Part shown: positions 34,803-47,935 of the stretch, piece after piece | How positions within the stretch are numbered: position 1 is the first letter of the stretch | Layout: each line of letters starts with the position of its first letter | Assembly: GCF_020379485.1 (NCBI RefSeq) | Contig: NC_063442.1 | Coordinates: 14,816,009 to 14,880,008 of the forward strand | Direction of reading: 5' to 3' | Length of the DNA: 64,000 nt | Source of the DNA: Brassica napus | Taxonomy: Eukaryota; Streptophyta; Magnoliopsida; Brassicales; Brassicaceae | The notes under the pieces: generated by a model | Seen by the model: the letters and a program-made list of their open reading frames with translations, nothing else | Database searches by the model: none | Told to the model about the DNA's origin: nothing | Position numbers and translations under genes: made by a program

Positions 34803-37800
34803 ATGCTCGAACTCGTGCTCTGGTGCGTCCTTTTGTTACTAACGCCATGCCTTAGCTTACCACACTCCACCGTGGCACTACCTCGCAATTTCACCTCAGT
34901 GACGTGTCAGGACCTTGGCGGCGTTGGATCGTTGAACACCACATGCACACTGAACTCAAATCACCGTTTCGATTCCGATACTTACGTATACGGGACGGGG
35001 AATCTCATCATACTATCACACGTCTTAGTAGATTGCCTTGTAAAAGGATGTACGATCGCTTTCAACGTCTCCGGAACCATCCACGTCAGCCAATCGGCGA
35101 GAATCCTCGCCGGTTCCGTTGTTCTCTCTGCTATCAATCTAACCATGGAGAGCAATTCATCCATCTACACGACGGCGTTGGCTGGACCCCCGCCTTCTCA
35201 GACTAGCGGGACACCTGTCGGTGGAGATGGTGCGGGGGGAGGATATGGTGGGAGAGGTGCTTCGTGTGTGAAGAGCAATGTATCGGCTTATTGGGGTGGT
35301 GATGTTTATTCCTGGTCGAGTTTGGATGATCCGTGGAGCTATGGGAGCGAGGGAGGGGCTAAGTTGAACGCAGGAGGTAAAGGTGGAGGTCGTGTTAGGG
35401 TAATATTGGAGGATACGATGCTGTTGAATGGTTCCGTTTCTGCTGAGGGCGGTGATGGTGGAGAGGAAGGGGGTGGAGGATCTGGAGGAAGTATCTGTAT
35501 TCGTGCGGTTAAGCTGTGAGTTCATTCGAGTCTTATCTCAATCATGAAGTATATCTTAACTGACTGTAACAATTGTTTTGGTATACTTTGAAATTGATCT
35601 TGCTATTGGATGGTAACATTTGGATTTGTAGGAAGGGTTACGGTAAAATATCTGCATCGGGTGGGAAGGGATGGGGTGGAGGTGGTGGAGGAAGGATCTC
35701 CCTTGACTGTTACAGCATTCAAGAAGATGTCAGAGTTCTTGTGCATGGTTTGTATTTCTCTTTTGCTACCTTTTAACGCTCATGCGATGCAATTGACATA
35801 GGTCTTCTACAGGCTTGTGTTTTCAAGTAGTTTTAAGCCCTTCTGAAAATTGTTTCCGGCTTCCATATTATGGGAAAAAGTTTGTCCTTTTTGTTTTCTG
35901 CTGATATAGGGTGTGTGTTGAATATGTTATGCATTTTAAATTATTTGGTTCTGTTAACTGCAGGTGGTGCAAGTATCGGGTGCCCCAAAAATGCTGGAGC
36001 AGCTGGAACGTACTTTAATGCAGAATTGTCGAGTTTAAGGGTTGGGAATGATAACATGACTACAGAGACTGAAACTCCTTTGCTCGATTTTCCTACGAGG
36101 CCTCCGTGGTCAAACATCTATGTAGATAATCATGCTAAAGTTTTGGTTCCGTTGCTTTGGACCAGGATGCAGGTCAGTTAATTTCTTGAATGTCTTATTT
36201 TCTCCGATAATGTCTTGAATCATCTTTTCTGCCTTGAACTTTTGTGATCCGCTTACACTTTTTTAATCCAATGTATTTGTTATGATCCTAAATGTTCTTT
36301 TCTGGTTATGAAGATCAGAGGTCAAATCAGTCTTTATCGGGGAAGCAGCATTGTCTTTGGGTTATCAAATTTTCCAGATTCAGAATTTGAGCTTGTTGCA
36401 GAAGAGCTTTTAATGAGTAACTCCGTGATAAAGGCAGGTTATTGTTCCTGATCATTCTCAGTAACAATCTTATGTCTCTTTTACTGTCTTTCTTTTCAAT
36501 ATGTTTTGTTAAAGTTGTTTTGTCCTTAAATGAAGGTTTACGGTGCATTACGACTTGTTACGAAGATACTGCTCATGTTGAATTCTGTAATTAAAATTGA
36601 TGGCGAAGGAAACCCTGCAGTGCCTTCCTCTGTACTCGAAGTTCGCAACCTTGCAGTTCTAACGGTATACTTGTAAATCTTATCTTGTACCTTTTTCTTC
36701 CGTTGGTTTGATTAGAGGCCAGGTTTGATTTCTTCTTGTTGTAGGAAAATTCCATCATTACTTCTAATGCGAACTTGGGTGTCAATGGTCAAGGAATGTT
36801 GATGCTCACCGGTCCTGGAGATGCAATTAAAGGGCAGAGACTTTCCTTATCTCAGTTTTACAACGTAACTGTAAGACTTTGTTGTTTTAACATGTTATGT
36901 CACCCAACTTCTGTTGATTTTTTTTTATATCTATCATGAAATTCATGATCATGTATGCTATTATGAGATCATTTTCGTCTCTGTTACAAACATTCACTTA
37001 GACAGTATCGGTGGAGTATGCAAAGCGCTTTTTTTTAATAGTTCCTTAAAATTTTACAGGTTGGACCAGGTTCTATACTTCAGGCACCACTTGATGACGA
37101 CGAAAGCAAAAACGCGTGAGTACTACTTCCTATACGTTTACATTATTTTTGGGAATGTAGTTAGTGCTGGACTTAGTAACTGAAACGCTTGTGCTAGAAA
37201 ATCCCTTTCTTTTTTTTACAGGGTTACTCATGCCCTTTGTGAGAGCAAGACATGCCCAGTAGACTTGATAAGTCCGCCAGATGATTGCCATGTCAATTAT
37301 ACACTATCATTTTCCCTTCAGGTGAGTTTAGTAAAGAAGTATCTTGATAGTCCAAAATTATCTGTTAGGCAGAGCTTTTACTACTTACTAGGTAGTTGCA
37401 CAAGTAAATAATCTACTATTAATAAATTATCCGGCTGATCGAAACTTTTTGCTAAGATAAGCCAAACAATTGTGACTTCCATTATCCTGTAACGCCTCTA
37501 GTTGTGCATCGTTAGTCCTTTCTGTGTTTCTCCCCTCGATGAAAATCAGACTTGACTGCTTAATTAGCTTTTCTTCTATTTGTAGCTTCCAACCAAATTT
37601 TGATCATTCTTCAACCTTTTAATTGTGTAGATATGTCGAGTTGAGGACATTCTTGTGAGTGGTATTGTTAAAGGAAGCATAATTCAAATTCATAGAGCAA
37701 GAACGGTAGTAGTTACTGATGAAGGCCTGATCAGTGCATCTGAATTTGGTACGTAAACCATCGAAACTCAATCTTCTATCCTTCTCAGCAAATTCCTATA

Positions 37801-40800
37801 GCTGTTTGCCCTTTCGCCACAGCAGGATTCTCACCATGTCTTAAAAATTTTAAATACGTTTCTTTGTATTCAAGAAGATTAATTTGGTTTCTGATTCTAT
37901 GCATAAAAATTGCTATGACAGGTTGCAGTGGTGGCCTGGGGAAAGGACTTTATTCAAATGGGGCTGGTAGTGGTGCCGGGCATGGAGGGCGAGGGGGATC
38001 GGGCATTTTCAATGGGAGAGTGTGCAATGGAGGTCATACCTACGGCGACCCTGATTTTCCCTGTGAGTTAGGGAGCGGAGCTGAGAGTCCAGATAAATCA
38101 TATGGGAATGTGATTGGTGGAGGAATGATTGGTCAGTACTATTTCTCTATTAAACTAAGAAAGCTGCCAGACAATAGTACACTGTGAACTATCTGTTTAC
38201 TCATCCACACTGTCATGTCACATATACAAATTTGTTTTCCACCTTTTCAGTAATTGGCTCCATCCACTTTCCTCTTTTGACGCTTAATCTACGTGGATCA
38301 TTAAGCTCTGATGGTCAAAGCCTTGGAAAGCCGATAACGAACGGTAACAGATCTTTGGTCGGTGGAGTTGGTGGAGGATCTGGTGGGACGATTCTTCTTT
38401 TCCTTCAGATGCTTGAACTCTCAAAGAACTCATCTCTATCAGTAAGAGGGGGCAGAGGTGGCCCTCTTGGGGGAGGTGGGGGTGGAGGTGGAAGACTTCA
38501 TTTTCACTGGGACATGTTACACACTGGTGATGAGTATATTCCTGTTGCGACTGTCAAGGGGTCCATTAGTAATAGGTATGCACCATTATCATGATAAGTG
38601 AAGCTATTTCCCTTGCATGCTTGCTACTTTGTGGGTCTTTTGTAGTTACTAGGGTAAGGCATGCATATATAAGTTGATTCCTAGTCCTATAGCTCGCCAT
38701 GGTTTGAGAGGATAATTGCTAGTGTTTGATGCTTGAAACTCTGCCTGCACTATTTTCTTTATGCCGAATTTGGAACGTATATTGGAACTCTGAATCTGAC
38801 AGACCTTTTAATATGCAAAACTAATCCTCATGAAATTTAAACACTGGCTTTGAATTGCTTGCTCTGTGATGTCTTCAGAGGAGGTGCAGGGGACAATGTA
38901 GGCCGTTTTGGGGAAGAGGGAACGATGACTGGAAAAATGTGTCCGAAGGGACTCTATGGTACATTTTGCTTGGTAAGTCTTATGGTTTATTATGTTGTAG
39001 TTTCTTCCGCACTGGTCAAGTCTTTTTTTAATTCTTCTTATCCTTAATTTCAGCTACAAGTCGGTGTAATAAATTAGAATTTAGACAGACCCAATAGTGT
39101 TCCTTTACCATCATGGCAAATCTCTGCTTTGTTTGCTTGTGCTTGATACTTCTAGATTTTATGGCTTTGTGTGTTGTTTCAGGAATGCCCCATTGGGACT
39201 TTCAAGAATGTTGAAGGTTCTGACAAACGTCTTTGTACACCCTGCCCACCTGAGCATCTTCCAAGCCGTGCAAAATTTGTATACGTACGAGGTATATTAT
39301 CTTATTGTTCTCTTATCTTCGATTCCCTGATTAGTCTTCTGATAGTAGAAGCTGTGAATCTACAGGAGGAGTTAGCGAACCTTTTTGTCCCTACAAATGT
39401 GTGTCTGACAAGTACAGATTACCAAACTGCTATACACCTCTGGAAGATCTCGTCTATACATTTGGAGGGCCATTTCCATGTGCTCTTCTTCTGTCTTGTG
39501 TGGTGGTAGTCTTGGGTCTGTTGCTAAGCACGTTAAGTATCAGATTGCTAAGATCAAGTTTCTATGGTACCAGTTCCATCGAACACCAGAGTACTCATTG
39601 TTTACCCCATCTTCTGTCACTCTCTGAGGTATGGTGCTGCGAGTATTGTCTTGTCCCCAAATCTTCTGTTGTTGTTATAAGACAACGAAGTCAACCAAAC
39701 TCTCTGGCCTGTGTCTTATCATTATAGGTCCGAGGCGCAAAATCTGACGTTACACAAACCCACGCTTACCGTATGTACTTCATGGGTCCAAACACTTTCA
39801 GGGAGCCTTGGCATCTGCCCTGTTCTCGTCCCCATGCAATCATCGAGATGGTGTAAGGATATAACTTGACATGTTCAAATTCTGTTGCGATTGGATGCCA
39901 TTGAGTGTGTGAATGAAATGGTTGTGCTAAAAACTCTTGGCTAAGTGACAGTCTCTTTTGTGCTACTTATTTATAACAACTACGTGTTTTCTCTCTCTCT
40001 TTACCTTTCCCGAAGTAATGACTGTCTATATCATTAATCCATATTCTGTTTTCTTAAGTCCTACTCTTTGCTGACCAATGTGACTTTGACGTTTGGCTCA
40101 TTTCATTACAAGGCATGTCTTCCACTCATTGTTCTGTACACTTCTTGTTCGCAGGTACGAGGATGCTTTTAACAGATTTATCGATGAGGTCAATTCTACT
40201 GCGGCGTATGATTGGTGGGAAGGGTCTGTGCACAGCATTTTATCAGTTCTGGCAAATCCTTGCGCCTGGTCATGGAAACAATGGCGTCGCAGGAGAAAAA
40301 TTCATCGCCTTCAAGAATACGTAAAAACTCAATATGACCACTCTTGCCTCCGGTCATGCAGGTCTAGAGCCCTATACAAAGGCATGAAGGTTCGGATTTC
40401 TTATTATCTAATATACCTGTTGCTTCACAATTAGCTACCTTTTTTACTTTGCAGTTTTACTGTATGTATCCAACGTTAACACAGGTTGGAGCCACTCCGG
40501 ATCTGATGGTTGCATACGTTGATTTTTTTCTCGGCGGTGACGAGAAGCGTGTAGATATGGTCTCTATTATACAGAAAAGGTTCCCAATGTGCATACTTTT
40601 TGGTGGAGATGGAAGTTATATGTCACCCTATAGTCTTCATAGTGACGCACTGTTAGCAAATCTTCTTGGCCAGGTTAGCTTACTTCTCTCTATATATATT
40701 GTTTCTTTCAAGATCTATCCTCTGAGAATCTCCTAAGAGTTCCAAATCACTATTCCAGCACATCCCACCAAGTGTTTGGCACCGCTTTGTTGCCGGTTTA

Positions 40801-42150
40801 AACGCACAGCTTAGGACTGTGAGGCATGGATCAATTCGTTCAGCGTTACTTCCTGTCATTAGGTGGGTAAACAGCCATGGGAATCCTCAACTCGAATTCC
40901 ACGGAGTAAGAATTGAGCTTGGATGGTTTCAAGCTACAGCTTCTGGATATTACCAACTTGGTATCTTGGTTTTTGTTGGCGATTTTCCTCCGAACACTGT
41001 GAACCAGACTATTTCATTCAGCAGATGTGACGAGGAGTCCCCTAGGTGAGCCATGAAAGATTTTACCTCTCTTTGACCTCATCTAGTTATTGTCACTTCC
41101 TCAACCTGCGTAATCATAACTCCATTTTCCAGGAACAGCTCTGCATGTCCTAGCAATTCTCTTTTAGAGTTGCAACAAAACTTGATCCAACCAGGGCATG
41201 GGTTATCTCGGAAGAGAATCAATGGTGGAATAAACGGAGGCCTCATCAACGAGATCTCAATACAATCTCTGGAGTACAGGAGGGACTTGCTTTACCCGTT
41301 TTCTCTTTTATTAAACAATACACGACCCGTTGGTCGTCAGGTTACATATATTCTCCACTCCTGAATCATTATTTTGCCTTTTGTTTTGTACTAATATAAG
41401 CAGAATCTTTTTCATGTTATGCAGAATACTCTTCTACGTTTGATCTCCATCCTTCTTCTTGCGGATCTTTCAGTTACAATCCTTGCATTGCTTCAGTTCT
41501 ATTGGCTTGCTCTTGCAGCCTTTCTCGCTATCCTCCTGATTCTCCCTCTCGCTCTCCTTTGCCCATTCCCCGCTGGCCTTAACGCTTTATTAAGTAAAGA
41601 AATTAGAAGAGCTTCACTTACTCGTGTCTACGCCCTTTGGAACGCTGCATCTCTAACCAACGTCGTAAGTTGATACACATATTTAGCAACAACGTGACCT
41701 CGTTCTCGCTCTGTTGTCTCTTATTGCCAAGTATTTTTGCAGATTGTGGCTTTCGTTTGTGGTGTCATTCATTCCGTATTTTTCTCTGACAATCCAAGTG
41801 ATAAGACAAACATTTGGAACGCCATAAGGTAATAAAAATAGTGTTTCTGTTTTGTTCTTGTGTCTTCTTTAATCATCCCACAAAATGAACATTTTGATCA
41901 TAATCGGTCTTTAATCTTAAGCTTTTGTTTATGGAACACCAAAACTCTTTATTATATTGAGTACAAAATTTGGTTTATGTATCTGGGCAGAGATGATGAT
42001 AAGTGGTGGGTATTACCAGCAATGCTCTTGTTACTCAAGTGGATACAAGCTCGGTTCCTTGACTGGCACGTCGCGAATCTGGAAGTATCAGACTTTTCTC
42101 TTCTTTGTCCCGATCCAGATACGTTCTGGGCATATGAATCTGGAGCTTGA
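34803..42150 (+). CDS. Large glycine-rich membrane protein, At5g47020-like, 22 exons
   Basis: Exons: 34803-35515, 35632-35747, 35964-36172, 36314-36433, 36536-36664, 36745-36870, 37060-37115, 37222-37321, 37631-37748, 37922-38131, 38251-38575, 38879-38972, 39183-39291, 39366-39628, 39728-39852, 40155-40389, 40485-40673, 40759-41045, 41133-41340, 41425-41664, 41743-41828, 41991-42150. Phases agree throughout, giving 1405 residues. A signal peptide (MLELVLWCVLLLLTPCLS) leads a long extracellular part with Gly-rich loops (GGDGAGGGYGGRG) and paired cysteines. Near residues 773-795 is a Cys motif like the ephrin-receptor/GCC2-GCC3 repeat (ECPIGTF...CTPCP). Hydrophobic segments near 845-866 and several after 1249 anchor the C-terminus. 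Function is unknown in this family. The first ATG in frame was chosen; the intron after 36433 uses a GC donor. No lesion was found. Confidence 0.88.
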
Positions 42151-42734
42151 CGTATAACGGAAGACGACGAAAAGATGGTATCTTATTTTCCATGTAAATC
42201 TGCTAAAAAGTACAAGTAGGTAGTTCTCACTTCTCAGTGTTAGTTGGTTATCTGGAGAATGGTTTTGCCAGACGAAAGGCTAGTTTTATAAACTAGAGAG
42301 TTTAGATGGAGGTCAAATTCTAAACCCTAACCAAAAGTTAAATTTATTATTTGTTTGGTACGTGAAAAGTTCAGTGTATATTATACGTTCAAATGTAAGT
42401 TAGGTTAAAGTTTTGGTATAAAGGCAGAACAATTCAAAACAATAAACCAAATCCGAATTCTACACCTGATCTAAGTTTCAAGAATCAAGATTGAGAGTTG
42501 TAGTTTTGATACTTGTCTTTTGCTGTCAACAATATAAAATTCTAAAAAGATTCAGATAACCAAACCAACAACATCTGATATATATATTTTTAGCAGTATA
42601 AGTGACCTAAAATGATATTTGACCATCTACACTGATCTGAAAATCTAGACGACCAAAAGTTTATTGACCTGCAATCCATACAAAAACAAGGTCAATGTCA
42701 ACCACAGGATTAACTAAGTTAAATGGGTAATAAG
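42151..42734. other. Intergenic region
   Basis: Contains the 3' end of the glycine-rich gene and no further coding signal. Confidence 0.5.
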
Positions 42735-42740
42735 TGGGCT
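42735..42740 (+). promoter_or_regulatory. Site II-type promoter element (TGGGCT)
   Basis: TGGGCT lies 226 bp upstream of the ATP synthase subunit start codon, with a reverse AGGCC-like sequence 15 bp further on. Site II elements (TGGGCY, bound by TCP factors) are common in promoters of plant nuclear genes for mitochondrial proteins. Assignment is by motif and context only. Confidence 0.35.
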
Positions 42741-42872
42741 TAACTGTCTAGGCCTTTCTTAGTTTATGTGAGCCGAAGCTATAACCACGCACGCAACTAA
42801 AGCGCGTGAACCTCAGACTCCGAAACACTTGAGGAGTTACAGCATTTTTATTTTTTTAAGAATCTCAAGGAT

Positions 42873-42874
<2 letters not shown>

Positions 42875-42924
<50 letters not shown>
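42875..42924 (+). repeat. (CT)25 microsatellite in the ATP synthase 5' leader
   Basis: An uninterrupted 50-bp CT tract ends 41 bp before the ATG. CT-rich leaders are frequent in plants; this one is unusually long and probably length-variable. It creates a false minus-strand frame (42848-43192) of repeated Arg-Glu. Confidence 0.95.
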
Positions 42925-42929
<5 letters not shown>

Positions 42930-42965
42930 ATCTGCAAATATTCCCCGAGACTCCAAATCGCCGCC

Positions 42966-44543
42966 ATGTTGAGACAAGCTTCCCGCCTCATCTCCCGATC
43001 CGCCACCGCGGCATCCTCCAAATCGGTGACGGCTCGTGCCTTTTCAACGGAGCTTCCGTCGACGATCGATTCGACTTTCGTGGAGTCATGGAAGAAAGTA
43101 GCGCCGAACATGGACCCGCCGCAGACTCCTTCTTCCTTCATGAAGCCACGTCCTTCGACTGCTTCTTCGATTCCGACGAAGCTCACCGTCAATTTCGTCC
43201 TCCCTTACGCATCTGAGCTTTCCTGGAAAGAGGTCAGTCTTCCCATTTTCGTTCCTAGGTTTTGGTCTAATAGTACGAATCTGGAATGCTGGATTGTTGT
43301 GTGGCTTTTGGTTTGTGGTGATTCATGTGTGGAAAAGTCTAATCACAGCATTTCGGATTTGATTAATCGGTAACGTATCAAAAATGTGCCTTTTATTTTT
43401 GGTTAGATCTGACGCAGATATATTTAAGGGTTTTTGCTAATCTTTGCGGTAGGAATGAAAATTTTCTAGAGAAAAAAAGCTGCACTTGATAGTTGTGATT
43501 AAGAAAGAAAAAATGTTGCTTGTTTAGATTTATTTAATTTTATTTTCTGGACTGAAGAGCACTACCTAGAAACTCTTTGTTGATCGATCGATCATTAAAG
43601 TTATCTGCATTGCAACTCTTATAAGAGATTTATTTTGTTTCTATTCCTAGTAATGATCCCAACTTTAAGTGTTTTTCTGGTTTTTATATTTACAATGAGA
43701 TTGAAAAAGTAAAATCATGTTTCGTTTATGATCTATTCATGTCTTGAAACTGTGAGATTCATGGCCATTATCAATCCTATATGGCATTTACATAACCTAA
43801 GTGCTGGCTGTTAATATATATGGTGTAAAATGTATATTTTCTATTCATACCTGATACGTATAAACTGAACGTTGGTTTTATATCTGTAATTTCCATGAGT
43901 TCCATCTCCCTGGAAAGTAGTAATCTATTCGTATAGTATTTTACAGATGAATATTAGTTTGCTGTTCGCTATGGTATCTCTCTCTCCATGTAGAATGCAT
44001 TGAAGGATCTTATCTTCCCAGACTTACTTGCATTGAAAGCTTATATCATCTTTTTTCTTTGCAAATTGAATATCACAATCTCCATATGTTCAATATTAAA
44101 CCTAAACTAACCCCTACTTCTTGATTTTTGTCATTTATTTTCTGGTTTATATTCAATCATGACTAAAAGTTTATTGGTTTCTCTTTGTCTACCTCAAGGT
44201 CGACATGGTCATCATTCCCGCGACAACAGGACAAATGGGTGTTTTGCCTGGACACGTTCCAACAATCGCTGAGCTGAAACCCGGTATCATGTCCGTTCAC
44301 GAAGGCACTGACATAAAGAAATACTTCGTCAGCAGTGGTTTCGCCTTTCTCCACGCAAACTCCGTCGCTGACATCATAGCGGTTGAGGCCGTGCCGCTTG
44401 AGAATATCGACGCAAGCCAAGTCCAAAAGGGTTTAGCTGACTTCACACAGAAACTTGCTTCTGCATCAACAGATCTTGAGAAAGCAGAAGCACAGATTGG
44501 TGTCGAAGTTCACAGTGCTATGAACGCAGCTCTCTCAGGCTAA
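42966..44543 (+). CDS. Mitochondrial ATP synthase F1 delta-prime subunit (bacterial epsilon homologue)
   Basis: Two exons, 42966-43232 and 44199-44543, encode 203 residues, the usual length. The subunit sits in the central stalk of the F1 motor on the matrix side of the inner membrane. Residues 1 to about 22 are an Arg/Ser/Ala-rich mitochondrial presequence ([19 protein letters not shown]). The beta-sandwich begins after [14 protein letters not shown]; the family signature [19 protein letters not shown] starts at residue 100, and a C-terminal helical part (residues about 165-203) ends AALSG. The intron is 966 bp with gtcagt donor and ctcaag acceptor. Corresponds to At5g47030 by similarity and position. 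Intact. Confidence 0.95.
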
Positions 44544-46531
44544 AAGAAGGTTCTCTTTCTCTCTCATTAAAACAAAAATCATTTGGGTTTACAGATGATT
44601 AATGAAAGTCCCTTTTTCTTACTACAACTAAGGATGATTTTTCCTTGTTTTTACTGTGTTGGAGTTTGTTTGAATAATAAATTACTTTGTGGAAGGCACA
44701 AACCAACAACAAGTTTCTTGTGTTCATATTCTCTGTTACTTGTTTGTGTTGAGCAGCTACAAGTTTCCGAATTTATTTGTGGTCTCCGAGTTTATGTAAG
44801 GACCACTTGTCGTTTTTCTGCATTTTTTAACGAAAATATATTAGAGCTAATGTTGAGAAAATTAGGTGGGAGTGTATTTCAGAAACAGGAGGCCCAAAAA
44901 AACTAAAAAAGACGAAGCCTAATGCATGAGCTGAGACACATGAAAGAATATCGATCGTCACGTTCAGTGATAGAGAGCGTTACAAAAATATTAGACGGTT
45001 GCAGATGTGACAAAAACATATTATGATTTCGAACGACCATTTTCAGACATCGAACAACAACTCGTACCATGATTAACAAATCAAGTTTTGAGAGTACTGG
45101 TTTTGTGGAAGATGAGCAAGTTCAATTTTTTTTTTTTTTTTGAAACACTGAGCAAGTTAAATTTAAAAGCCCATTTACATACACAAACTTACAATATAGA
45201 TGAGATGTGAGTGAGAGGAAAAAGAAAGAAAGATGCACACATACGGATGATAACCTTATCAAATGAGCCAAAGAGGCAAAGACTGTCTGTGGGTCTGACT
45301 ATGTTGGTCTTAAAGACAATGAGAGCTTTGGGACTTTTGCTCTGTTGTCATAATTTAGAGTGATTCCACAATGAACAAACCTACTTCAAATGTGTTTTCC
45401 AGAACGTCTTCCCTTCTCTTTGCCAATATTCACCTATTTGCCCATCCATTCTTTGTGTTACAAAAAAAAAAAAAAAAACCCATCCATTCTTTACCAATTT
45501 ATGTCATTGTGGACCAACCCGATCTAGACTCAAGCAAAATATGAATCAGACCAAACGCGGTCCATGTGGGACCAATTGCGCGAAGACTGGACAGGACCAT
45601 ATATACCTTGCAAAACCCGATTCTTTTCTTGTATTGGTGGTTGACTGGGGACTTATCCACAGAACCACTTAGCCTTAACTCTAGAAAACGAAGGCAACCC
45701 AGAGCCCGACTTTAATATTGACCAGCCTAGGTTGGATTAGCCTGAGCAGACATTCTTGCTCCTAATATAATACCAAGAAATTAAAGTTTAAAACCTTATC
45801 TCTAAGCTGGAAAGTACAGCGACGGGCACTTCAACCAAGTACTTCGAGTTCCTCTGCGGTAGAATCTATTAGAGACCTCAGTCCATATAATTATTCAACC
45901 CCATGAGCTTATGTATCTAGGGTTTCAAGTTGAGATAGAGTTGATATAAAGATGTGTAAGGTCATTGTATTTTAGTAACCTTGGCTGTCTATAGTCGCAG
46001 CCACACGAAACTATCTTATGAAATCAATCACTCTCTTTAAATTTTGTTGACAACTCAAAGCATTTCTTTCTTTAGTTTCTTGCATTTCAATAAGGTTTCT
46101 TAAAGCTCGCTATAACTAAAATCAGGCCCGACTCAAAACTAAAAGAAAGAATTACACCTAGAAACAGTTTATGAGTTTTATTAACACAATAGAGCAGTTC
46201 TCACTAACAAGATAGTTTTGTCTAGTGAAACTCAATTTCTGGTTAAAAGTTAACTAAATAACTTTGTAACCAAGTGTTATACGATAACTAAATGTAACAT
46301 CTATTTCATTTTTAGGCGGGATTTAACTATAGTCATTCATTTATTTGTTAATCTAATGGTCAAGATTCTTCAGAGACCAAGTGTGTCCTTTTATCTTTAC
46401 TCTTCGTCATCTTCCTCCCAAATTCTCCATTTTTTCTCCTCCCATATTCTCCATTTTTTAAAATTGAAACCTGCTTCTTTATATACTTTTTTCAAGAAAA
46501 CTTGTGTTTAATCATTATCTCTATTACTTAA
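44544..46531. other. Intergenic DNA; expected LON2 position, no gene seen
   Basis: After the ATP synthase 3' untranslated region (to about 44700) I find no conserved coding sequence. In Arabidopsis the LON2 protease gene (At5g47040) would follow; no AAA+ or Lon protease motif was noticed anywhere up to 59339. Confidence 0.45.
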
Positions 46532-46946
46532 TGTTAGATTCGGGTTTATTATGGGTTTCCAACTCAAAACCAATTGGCAATTAGTAGATTGGCCCTAACC
46601 CTTTATATATTACTTAATGTCCCATTGATTTTCCAATGTGGGATACATATCCCTTAATACCCCTCCTCGAGATGATGGCTCTTATCGGCCAGAAATCTCG
46701 GAAATTTTTTAAGACAGTTATACTCGGTCGAGCGAGTCAATTACGACCTATATACCCGGTCGGGTAGGGTTAACATTAATTAGGGGTTTAACTTATTAGG
46801 ATCTGGGCTCTGATACCATGTTAGATTCAGGTTTATTATGGGCTTCCAACTCAAAACCAATTGGCAATTAGTGGATTGGCCCTAACCCTTTATATATTAC
46901 TTAATGTCCCATTGATTTTCCAATGTGGGATACATATCCTTTAATA
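46532..46946 (-). mobile_element. Complete TRIM retrotransposon, 415 bp
   Basis: Two 128-bp direct LTRs (46532-46659 and 46819-46946) are nearly identical. On minus, the LTR is followed directly by TGGTATCAGAGCCC (complement of 46805-46818), the primer site for initiator tRNA-Met. A purine-rich tract (gaggagggg on minus, ending at 46660) precedes the other LTR. The internal region of 159 bp has no coding capacity. Flanks are cttaa and tttaa, matching at 4 of 5 positions. Confidence 0.85.
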
Positions 46947-46984
46947 TTTAATCTATCTTTTGAAATATATCAAGGTGTATCTCC

Positions 46985-47340
46985 GATAGTGATTTAATGG
47001 TGGTATATACAGCAACAACAATGGAGGAGATGTTGGCGACTTTGACGAAGACGATGGCGGAAACATAGTCGACGGCAAAAACAATGTAGAAGACTCATCC
47101 CCCACCATAAACCAGACTGTAAGAATCAAGAAATTCATCCACCATGGCGCTTTCACATGGGACACCGCCAAAGTTAAGGTTCCTCCACAATAGCACCTTC
47201 ACATGGGACACCTCCAAGAAAATCATCCCCATCGCCGCGTCTTCTACCTCACAATTTTTACACAGTCCTCCTTTGCTGAGTTGGACAGAACTGAAAGGTC
47301 ATAAGCTTCACGGTGTTGTCGTTTTTGTCCAAAGGTTCTT
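46985..47340. other. Gene-like patch, unidentified
   Basis: Coding-like composition with an internal direct repeat of tttcacatgggacacc/ttcacatgggacacc (47150 and 47197). Frames on both strands (47144-47350 plus; 46953-47171 minus) show no known domain. Possibly a captured gene fragment. Confidence 0.25.
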
Positions 47341-47935
47341 ACAGTTTTAGAAAATTTGAGTCTTTTGTAAGTTGCTTTGGCCATTTGTAAAATATTCTGT
47401 GAAACAATTTCGAAGAAAAGCTAAATCATTTCCAAGTTAATGACAACTTTAATTGTGAACATGATGAATTTAGTTTGATGGTATATGCTTTCACTTTACG
47501 GCTAGTTCGTGCTTTTTGTGGATGAGTATTGTTTTGTTACTAATTATTATAATTTTTTAGTTTGTTCGTTTGTATATATTGAAAGTTTTTTAGATGAGGA
47601 TATTTGTTCATTTCTTTTACATGATGTTGGATCTTGGCTTGAAAAGATAAACTTTACGAGCTACATCTAGATTTTTAAAAATAAAGAGTTTTTAGAGGGC
47701 AATGGTAGTAATCTTTGTGGTATCTTTGTTCTTTATTTATTTATTTTTTTTTTCTTTATTAGATTTGAGAATTTGTTATGGCTTTGGCTTTGATTGAGCT
47801 TGAGAATCCAATTGATAAATTTGGAGCTATGATAGTGAGACAAGTTGCTTTCAAACTAATGACATGGCTGGTGATGAAACAATGACTTTGGTTGTTCTTG
47901 TACTAGGTCTCATGCTGTAAGTGTAAAAATTTGCA

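Noticed and set aside
42848..43192. 114-codon minus-strand frame with repeated Arg-Glu
   Set aside because: It is the antisense of ATP synthase exon 1 plus the CT microsatellite.
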